Below the pieces are notes generated by a model. It saw only the letters and a program-made list of their open reading frames with translations, did no database searches and was not told the origin of the DNA. This document shows positions 1 through 5,158 of a DNA stretch of 8,865 bases, piece by piece. Position numbers and translations under genes: made by a program. This DNA is from Ignavibacteriaceae bacterium (GTDB taxonomy: Bacteria; Bacteroidota; Ignavibacteria; Ignavibacteriales; Ignavibacteriaceae). The stretch covers positions 1 through 8,865 of the forward strand of contig JALNWB010000157.1 of NCBI GenBank assembly GCA_023231105.1, in the 5' to 3' direction. Within the stretch, counting starts at the first letter, position 1. Each line of letters opens with the position of its first letter.

Positions 1-426
1 ACCGCCTTTAATTCTGCGAACAATTTTACCTTGAATAATTTCACCCGTATCATGAGCGCGAACAACTTTTTCCCAAATTCTGAGAAAGTCTGCGCGTCTT
101 TTGCTGAGAACAAGATTTCCTTCTTGATCTTCAACGCTTTCGAGTACAACTTCAATTTCTGCACCGACTTTAATCGGTTCATCAGCAGAGAATTCATCTT
201 TAGGAATTTGACCTTCAGATTTGAATCCGACATCTATAATTACAGTATCTTGTTGAATTCTTACAATAGTTCCTTTAATGATTTCGCCTTCTTTTACATC
301 GCGGAATGAATCGCCATATAATTTAGAAAGGGCGGAAAATTCTTCCTGCGAATATTCATCTTCATAAAAGAATTTTTTCGCACTGTTGAATTCATCAAGG
401 AGTGATTTTTTTTTCTTTTCGGACAT
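1..426 (-). CDS. rpsA: 30S ribosomal protein S1, N-terminal part (cut by left edge)
   Basis: Ribosomal protein S1 binds mRNA on the 30S subunit and helps load transcripts onto the ribosome. The 142 codons present start with ATG at 426 and stay open to base 1, so the C-terminal S1 repeats lie outside the window. A Lys-rich start (MSEKKKKS) and an acidic N-terminal region are followed by the first S1 (OB-fold) domain at about residues 45-111, with VKEGEIIKGTIVRI, DVGFKSEGQIP and LSKRRAD. A second repeat begins near residue 128 (GEIIQGKIV). The start is fixed by GGAGG four bases upstream. It follows ispH after 98 AT-rich bases in which I see no gene and no convincing promoter. The ispH-rpsA neighbourhood is known from several phyla (fused into one protein in some Clostridia). 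The family call is very secure; full length cannot be judged. Confidence 0.95.
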   Translation of the reverse strand, partial: MSEKKKKSLLDEFNSAKKFFYEDEYSQEEFSALSKLYGDSFRDVKEGEIIKGTIVRIQQDTVIIDVGFKSEGQIPKDEFSADEPIKVGAEIEVVLESVEDQEGNLVLSKRRADFLRIWEKVVRAHDTGEIIQGKIVRRIKGG

Positions 427-430
427 TGAG

Positions 431-435
431 CCTCC
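431..435 (-). promoter_or_regulatory. Shine-Dalgarno site of rpsA
   Basis: On the minus strand GGAGG lies four bases before the rpsA ATG, a near-ideal match to the 16S anti-Shine-Dalgarno. It decides the start codon. It is also notable because S1 mRNAs in some groups have weak sites, and because Bacteroidetes proper largely lack such sites. Confidence 0.8.
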
Positions 436-524
436 AAAAAAATAATTGTCCATTCTTACTTTCCAAGCCATCAAATGAAAATAAAAACGGAAAATTTAAT
501 TTGACATTATTAATTAACGATGAC

Positions 525-1424
525 TTATAAAACTTTTATTTTTTCAAAATGATTATCAAGTACACTTTTCATTTCTTCCATAACCCACTGCGGGGTTGAA
601 GTTGCGCCGGTAATACCAATGGTTTCAGCGCCCTGAAACCAGGTAAAATCAATTTCTTCCTTCGATTCTACAAAATAGGTTCTCGAATTTTCTTCTTTTG
701 CAACTGAAAAAAGGACTTTACCATTACTGCTTTTTTTGCCGGCAGTAAAGATAACAACATCATTTGAACCGGCAAACTCGCGAAGCTTTTTTTCTCTACC
801 CGAAACTTGCCCGCAAATGGTATCTTTTGCATGAAATTCTACCGCTTCATCTTCAATTGTTCCGATGACCAACTCTTTGACTTTTTCTTTTAAAGCAAAG
901 GCAATTGATGCGAAAGTCTCTTTATCCATTGTCGTTTGCGAGAATAAAACTGTCGGTTTGGAGAGATCAACTTTTTCCAACGCTTCGGTTAAACTTAAAA
1001 TAACAATCGCTTTATCGCCGGTTACTCCGCGTAACCCGATAACTTCAGCATGGTCTTTCTTCCCGAAAATAACAACCTGATAATTTTTATCAACGAACTT
1101 TTTAATTCTTTCCTGAACTTTTGTAACAACGGGACAAGTAGCGTCAACCAATTCAATTCCGAAGGTAACCGCTTTTTGATAAGTTGAAGGTGGTTCTCCA
1201 TGAGCGCGAATTAAAACTTTGCTTCCTTTAGGAATTTTTTCAAAATCTTCAACGGTAATCGTCTCCAAACCAAGTTTTGCAAGACGATTCACTTCAGATG
1301 CATTATGAATTACATCTCCGAGCGAATACATTTTTGTAGAAGTCCGTAATTCTTTTTCGGCAAAATCAATTGCCCGAACTACTCCCCAGCAAAATCCGGC
1401 AAATTTATCTACGGTTACAAGCAT
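525..1424 (-). CDS. ispH: 4-hydroxy-3-methylbut-2-enyl diphosphate reductase
   Basis: IspH (LytB) is the cytosolic [4Fe-4S] enzyme that reduces HMBPP to IPP and DMAPP, the last step of the MEP isoprenoid pathway. At 299 residues it is of normal length. The three cluster-binding cysteines are present: Cys12 in GFCWGV, Cys97 in DATCPVV and Cys204 in TICGQV. Substrate-pocket residues also match the family: His40 (VIHN), His75 (AHGEPP), His125 and Glu127 (DHAEVIG), the QTT segment at 163-165, SSN at 232-234, and the GATSTP segment containing Ser276. It starts with ATG and lacks a good Shine-Dalgarno; a three-codon frame (ATG AAT GAA TAA) ends on the A of the ispH start. It lies 60 bases after cmk and upstream of rpsA, so the three probably form one transcription unit. 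Identification is secure. Confidence 0.96.
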   Translation of the reverse strand: MLVTVDKFAGFCWGVVRAIDFAEKELRTSTKMYSLGDVIHNASEVNRLAKLGLETITVEDFEKIPKGSKVLIRAHGEPPSTYQKAVTFGIELVDATCPVVTKVQERIKKFVDKNYQVVIFGKKDHAEVIGLRGVTGDKAIVILSLTEALEKVDLSKPTVLFSQTTMDKETFASIAFALKEKVKELVIGTIEDEAVEFHAKDTICGQVSGREKKLREFAGSNDVVIFTAGKKSSNGKVLFSVAKEENSRTYFVESKEEIDFTWFQGAETIGITGATSTPQWVMEEMKSVLDNHFEKIKVL

Positions 1425-1484
1425 TATTCATTCATCAATCAAATATTCTAATATCTATCAATCCCATCATTCATTCAATTATTC

Positions 1485-2174
1485 TTAAAGTACTATCCCT
1501 TTTCGCTCTGCCACTTTCTTTATTTCTTCATAAAGAAAAGTCACTTGTTCATCTATCGAAAGAGTTGAAGTGTCAACAGCAATCGCATCCTTGGCTTTTT
1601 GGAGCGGACTTTCTTCCCTGGTCGAGTCAATTTTATCTCGATTTAACAAATTTTCTTTAACCAACTCTTCGGGAACATGCTTCCCTTTTTCTTTCATTTC
1701 CTTAGTTCTTCTTTTCGTTCTTTCATCAATTGTTGCGGTTAAAAAAAATTTAACATCAGCCTGCGGAAAAACGACTGTTCCGATGTCTCTCCCTTCCATT
1801 ACAATTGCGCCTAAACCGCCTATCTGTTTTTGTTTTTGAACTAAAATTTGGCGGACTTGCTTAATTTTGCTTACATCGCTTACTTTGCCATTCACTTCCT
1901 GACTACGAATTTCTTCCGAAAGATCAACTTTATCGGCAAAAACTTTAGAAACGCCATTTGTGTAAGTTAATTCGATTTCAGTCCGTTTCAGAAGCTCAAC
2001 AATTTCCTGTTCATTATCGACTATTTTATGTTTAATCGCAAGAAAAGTAATCGCACGGTACATTGCACCGGTATCCAAATAGAGGTACTTAAGCTTATTT
2101 GCAAGAAGTTTTGCAGTCGTGCTTTTTCCCGAACCGGCAGGCCCATCAATAGCGACAATTAATTTTTTAGACAT
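1485..2174 (-). CDS. cmk: Cytidylate kinase
   Basis: Cmk transfers phosphate from ATP to CMP or dCMP, feeding CTP and dCTP synthesis in the cytosol. The 229-residue protein has the usual length and motifs: P-loop GPAGSGKST (11-19), YLDTGAMYR (32-40, nucleotide site), EGRDIGT (127-133), the Arg-rich lid region near 152-157, RDKIDSTREESPL (179-191) and the VDTS segment (200-203). The ATG start directly precedes SKKLIVAIDGPAGSGKS, as in homologues. No Shine-Dalgarno is visible in the 62-base gap after dnaX, which holds only AT-rich sequence and a short AAGCGCTT palindrome. It heads the cmk-ispH-rpsA group. The family call is secure; whether it shares a transcript with dnaX is inferred from same-strand close spacing. 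Confidence 0.96.
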   Translation of the reverse strand: MSKKLIVAIDGPAGSGKSTTAKLLANKLKYLYLDTGAMYRAITFLAIKHKIVDNEQEIVELLKRTEIELTYTNGVSKVFADKVDLSEEIRSQEVNGKVSDVSKIKQVRQILVQKQKQIGGLGAIVMEGRDIGTVVFPQADVKFFLTATIDERTKRRTKEMKEKGKHVPEELVKENLLNRDKIDSTREESPLQKAKDAIAVDTSTLSIDEQVTFLYEEIKKVAERKGIVL

Positions 2175-2236
2175 CGTATGAAAATTTAAGGAATTATCAA
2201 AATATTTACAATTATTCTAGAGGAAAAAGCGCTTGT

Positions 2237-3928
2237 TCAATAAACTTCTTTCCCGCCGAGTTCATTTTTAATATAATTAAAAAGTTTATTGTCGGACAAA
2301 TCTAGATTTTTAGGAGAACCGTCTTTTTTCCCCTCCGTTTTACTCTCTTTATCTTCTAATTCGATAAAATTAAAAGTTAATTTTGTCCCGAAAATTTCAT
2401 TCGCCTTTTGGCTGAAATAATCTTGATGCTTAAGTAGGACATCCTTCCCGAATTCATCATTTAAATGAACATTGAGCGTAGTTTCGTTAAGACTAACCGG
2501 AGAAATTCGCCCGATGATTTTGCCGAGAAGCAATTTCTTTTCCTCCGTAATTGCAGAAACGAATCCTTCCCACTGCTTAACGACAGAATCAAAATTAAAG
2601 AGTCCATCCTGAGGCTCTGTAACTTTTTCAACTGGTTTTTGAGTTACCGGTTCACTTTTTACATGTTTTGGAACTGCGGATGGTTCGCTTACTTTTGATT
2701 CAACCTTTTTTTCTACATACTGTTTTGGCGGTTCTACATTTTGTTTTATGGAAACGCGTGTTTTTTCGTCCTGAAAGCTGGTTTGAATTTCCGCAAATTT
2801 TCCGGAATTAACCATCCCAACTAACTGAGAGATTGTTAAGGTAGATTCCAATCCGATGATAAAACACAAAGCCATTTCGATTTTCAATTTATAATTTACT
2901 GCGTAACGAAGTTCAATTGAAGTTTTTGTGAGGACGTTAATAATTCTAATTAAATCATTTTCCGAAAAAACATTCTTGTTCGATCTGTACATTTCTTTAT
3001 AAACTTCAGCGGTTTCAATAAGTGAAGTTGTTCCCGAAATTTGAACCGTTAAAATATTTCTAAAATGTTCGATCAACCCTTCCAGAAAATCGGTGAAGCT
3101 CCAACCGTTTTGATATATTTTTTCAGCAACCGTAAAAGCAGTCTGATAATTTTTCGTTTGTATAGCATTGGAGACCTGGAAGTATAATTCATCATCAATA
3201 AAGTTGAGAATTTTAATTACTGTTTCATACTCAACTTTTTCTCCGCAAAATGCAACCACCTGATCAAAAAAACTTTCTGCATCTCGTAGTCCGCCATCTG
3301 ATTTTTTAGCGATTAATGTTAACGTTTTATCATCAATTGAAATTTTTTGATCAGCCGCAATTTTATTTAGTAAAGTTTTAATTGTGTTTACATCAATTCT
3401 TCTAAAATCATAACGTTGGCAGCGGGAAATAATTGTAATCGGTACGCGGTGAATATCTGTTGTCGCAAAAATAAAAATAGTATGAGAAGGTGGTTCTTCC
3501 AATGTTTTCAACAGAGCGTTGAATGATTCTTTAGTAAGCATGTGCACTTCATCGATTACATAAACTTTATACTTCCCTTTCGTTGGGGCATATTTTACAG
3601 AATCGCGAAGCGTTCTAATGTCATCAATCCCGCGGTTTGATGCTGCATCAATTTCTATAATATCCATCGATTGAGTTGATTGAATTGAATTGCACATTTC
3701 GCATTCGTTGCAAGGTTCGGCATCTTTCGGATTTTCACAATTCAACGCTTTGGCAAGAATTCTCGCCGTAGTTGTTTTCCCAACTCCACGCGGACCGGTG
3801 AATATAAAAGCATGCGCAATCCGTCCGCTTTTAATTCCATTTTTCAGCGTGTTGGTTATGTGCTCTTGTCCGACAACTTCATCAAAAAGTTTCGGGCGGT
3901 ATTTTCTTGCTGTAACTACAAATGACAT
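2237..3928 (-). CDS. dnaX: DNA polymerase III subunit tau (possibly also gamma)
   Basis: DnaX is the AAA+ motor subunit of the clamp loader that opens and places the beta sliding clamp; the long tau form also links the loader to the polymerase core and helicase. In the 563 residues I see a P-loop GPRGVGKTT (45-53), a zinc-binding set Cys64, Cys73, Cys76, Cys79, Walker B VIDEVHM (124-130) and the SRC motif (168-170). A helical collar follows to about residue 370, then a Lys/Pro/Glu-rich linker (about 395-440) and a C-terminal tau domain. The ATG is supported by AGGAA five bases upstream. In the linker an in-frame A AAA AAG precedes GTT GAA; a -1 shift gives GGT then TGA, so a gamma-like product of 409 residues is possible. 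The 101-base gap to the antitoxin gene contains TTGACA at 3989-3994 but no matching -10, so the promoter is unclear. Confidence 0.96.
   Translation of the reverse strand: MSFVVTARKYRPKLFDEVVGQEHITNTLKNGIKSGRIAHAFIFTGPRGVGKTTTARILAKALNCENPKDAEPCNECEMCNSIQSTQSMDIIEIDAASNRGIDDIRTLRDSVKYAPTKGKYKVYVIDEVHMLTKESFNALLKTLEEPPSHTIFIFATTDIHRVPITIISRCQRYDFRRIDVNTIKTLLNKIAADQKISIDDKTLTLIAKKSDGGLRDAESFFDQVVAFCGEKVEYETVIKILNFIDDELYFQVSNAIQTKNYQTAFTVAEKIYQNGWSFTDFLEGLIEHFRNILTVQISGTTSLIETAEVYKEMYRSNKNVFSENDLIRIINVLTKTSIELRYAVNYKLKIEMALCFIIGLESTLTISQLVGMVNSGKFAEIQTSFQDEKTRVSIKQNVEPPKQYVEKKVESKVSEPSAVPKHVKSEPVTQKPVEKVTEPQDGLFNFDSVVKQWEGFVSAITEEKKLLLGKIIGRISPVSLNETTLNVHLNDEFGKDVLLKHQDYFSQKANEIFGTKLTFNFIELEDKESKTEGKKDGSPKNLDLSDNKLFNYIKNELGGKEVY
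2700..2711 (-). other. Candidate -1 frameshift site in dnaX (slippery heptamer and shifted stop)
   Basis: Read on the minus strand, A AAA AAG occupies 2711-2705 in the X XXY YYZ phase relative to the dnaX frame (GAA AAA AAG, codons 406-408). After a -1 slip the next codons are GGT (2705-2703) and TGA (2702-2700). The same heptamer and an almost immediate stop occur in E. coli dnaX (known), where they produce gamma. I see no strong upstream Shine-Dalgarno-like stimulator and only weak downstream stems, so efficiency is unknown. Confidence 0.55.
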
Positions 3929-4029
3929 GTAAATTCCTAAATCTTAGTCTGATATTTCACGGTAACTTCTGGTTTAAATTTGCTTGTTTGTCAAATTGAT
4001 GATTTCTTCCGTTGAATTTATAATTCCAA

Positions 4030-4308
4030 TCAGTTACTTACCCTATATTCCCTGTCGATTCTTTCCTTTAAAATAATCTTAATCAAAGATTGATAAGGGA
4101 CATCTCTCTTATTTGCTAGATTTTTTATCTCATCCAGCATAGTCCCGGGCAATCGAAGTGAAATAGTTTTGGTCGATGGTTTTAAATTTACGAAAGAAGC
4201 TAATGCAGATTTTTCCCAATCCAGATATTCTGTTGAATCAGAATTTTGCCAGAATTCTCTTTCTTCATCCTCGGAGTTAAATTTTGGTATGTTTTTTAAT
4301 TTCTTCAT
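4030..4308 (-). CDS. Antitoxin, CopG/BrnA-like ribbon-helix-helix protein
   Basis: This is the predicted antitoxin of a type II toxin-antitoxin pair; it should neutralise the upstream BrnT-like toxin by direct binding and repress their shared promoter as a dimer. Of 92 residues, the N-terminal part (IPKF, then the acidic EDEEREFW and DSTEYLDW segments, 7-31) matches what is typical of CopG-type antitoxins that pair with BrnT. The C-terminal part has a ribbon-helix-helix: strand TKTISLRLP (46-54), helix at about 55-67, then DVPYQSLIKIIL (69-80). Its ATG lies inside the toxin gene, giving a 32-base overlap in another frame, with GAGAGA about ten bases upstream. The overlap suggests coupled translation. 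The family call rests on pattern recognition and gene order; function in this host is inferred. Confidence 0.85.
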   Translation of the reverse strand: MKKLKNIPKFNSEDEEREFWQNSDSTEYLDWEKSALASFVNLKPSTKTISLRLPGTMLDEIKNLANKRDVPYQSLIKIILKERIDREYRVSN

Positions 4309-4594
4309 TATATGTCTCTCTTTCTTTTTTGCTCATATCTCTTGCTGAGATAACTCTAACCATATTTTTTCTTATAGTGAACACGATAAATAATCGACGA
4401 CCAGTGTCGGTTTTTCCAAGCAGATACCAACGATTTTCTTTTTCATGGTTCTTTTTTGATTCGGACACGATCAATGGTTTATTAAAAAATACTTGCTCAC
4501 ACTCTGACCTCAAAACACTGTGGTTTATCCAATTTTTCTCCAAGTTCCCCTCATCCCATTGAAAACTAACACATTTTTCAAATATTTTTTTCAT
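4277..4594 (-). CDS. BrnT-family toxin (type II toxin-antitoxin)
   Basis: BrnT-type toxins (PF04365, formerly DUF497) have a RelE-like fold and act as ribonucleases that slow translation (known from Brucella). The 105 residues show the family pattern: FQWDEGNLEKNWINH (11-25, compare FEWDE..K...N..KH), the ECEQVFF segment (31-37), ENRWYLLGKTDTGRRLFIVFT (53-73) and VRVISARDMSKKERETY (79-95), including the conserved R-I-SAR and ER..Y elements. The gene order toxin then antitoxin with overlap is the usual BrnT-BrnA arrangement. The ATG lies only 11 bases after a TATAAT hexamer, so the transcript may be almost leaderless and has no Shine-Dalgarno. All key motifs look intact, so I would not call it decayed. 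Confidence is high for the family, moderate for activity. Confidence 0.88.
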   Translation of the reverse strand: MKKIFEKCVSFQWDEGNLEKNWINHSVLRSECEQVFFNKPLIVSESKKNHEKENRWYLLGKTDTGRRLFIVFTIRKNMVRVISARDMSKKERETYNEEIKKHTKI

Positions 4595-4601
4595 GCCGTA
4601 A

Positions 4602-4638
4602 GTATATTATAAATATATACAACCAAGTTCAAGAACTT
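4602..4638 (-). promoter_or_regulatory. Candidate toxin-antitoxin promoter with two inverted repeats (operator)
   Basis: On the minus strand a perfect -10 TATAAT lies at 4611-4606, with TTGAAC at 4632-4627 as a possible -35 (15-base spacer, slightly short). Two symmetric elements cover these boxes: GTATAT-N7-ATATAC (4602-4620) over the -10, and AAGTTC-N2-GAACTT (4625-4638) over the -35. Ribbon-helix-helix antitoxins typically bind such repeats, so this is a plausible autoregulatory operator. The repeats are seen; the binding is inferred. Read on the plus strand, the second repeat is a weak stem followed by six T, so a weak terminator is an alternative. Confidence 0.5.
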
Positions 4639-4666
4639 TTTTGAGTATCGTTTACTTTAATATCTA

Positions 4667-5158
4667 TCAGACGAAGATTTCTTCCGCCAAAAACCCACTT
4701 AATTCTTCTAAATTTTTTCGATCAGTCTCATCAAATACATTAAATTGATAACTATCCAAATCCAAGACGCCGATAAGTTCATCTCCTTTCAAAATCGGGA
4801 CAACAATTTCAGAGTTTGTACTGTTGTCGCACGCAATATGTCCGGGGAAATCATTCACATTTTGAACGATAATCGTTTCTTTGTTCAATGCTGAAACTCC
4901 ACATACACCTTTCCCGAGTTCGATTTTTGTGCAAGCAACTTTTCCTTGAAAAGGTCCCAGATAAAGTTTTTCTCCGTCAAAAAGATAAAATCCAACCCAG
5001 CTGATTTTATCAAATGTCTGCTTTAGCGCTGCCGTAAAATTAGAAAGGTTTGAAAGCAACAGATCATCTTTTGAAAGAAGAATTTTTATTTGTGGAACTA
5101 ACGCCGCATATTTTTCTTCATCGGTTAACGCAAATGATATTTTGAACTCTTCCGCCAT
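4667..5158 (-). CDS. msrC: Free methionine-(R)-sulfoxide reductase (GAF domain)
   Basis: This enzyme (fRMsr, MsrC/YebR type) reduces free methionine-(R)-sulfoxide to methionine in the cytosol using cysteine chemistry. The 163-residue protein is a single GAF domain, the normal size. The three catalytic and resolving cysteines are present: Cys76 (VACTKI), Cys86 (GVCGVSA) and Cys110 (HIACDN). Their 10- and 24-residue spacing is that of E. coli Cys84, Cys94 and Cys118. Other family segments are WVGFYLF (54-60), LGPFQGK (67-73), SEIVVPI (116-122) and GVLDLDS (130-136). The ATG directly abuts the lon stop (TAG ATG), so translation is probably coupled to lon; the only upstream purine stretch is the Lys-rich lon 3' end. 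Pairing with lon suggests a shared oxidative-damage role (inference). A generic GAF sensor is unlikely given the cysteine triad. Confidence 0.92.
   Translation of the reverse strand: MAEEFKISFALTDEEKYAALVPQIKILLSKDDLLLSNLSNFTAALKQTFDKISWVGFYLFDGEKLYLGPFQGKVACTKIELGKGVCGVSALNKETIIVQNVNDFPGHIACDNSTNSEIVVPILKGDELIGVLDLDSYQFNVFDETDRKNLEELSGFLAEEIFV

Noticed and set aside
501..531. Plus-strand TTGACA (501-506) followed 18-19 bases later by TTATAA/TATAAA, as an antisense promoter into the ispH 3' end.
   Set aside because: The boxes fall in very AT-rich sequence, the -10 match is poor, and no plus-strand gene follows; chance is the simplest explanation.
1424..1484. Repeated GAATGAAT/GATTGAT motifs and a three-codon frame ending on the ispH start.
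   Set aside because: Low-complexity AT-rich spacer; no ribosome-binding site before the mini-frame and no stable structure, so no regulatory role can be supported.
3929..4029. TTGACA at 3989-3994 (minus strand) as the dnaX promoter, and GAATT/AATTC at 4014-4026 as a terminator after the antitoxin gene.
   Set aside because: No -10 hexamer at 16-18 bases from TTGACA, and the 5-base AT stem is too weak and lacks a T-run.
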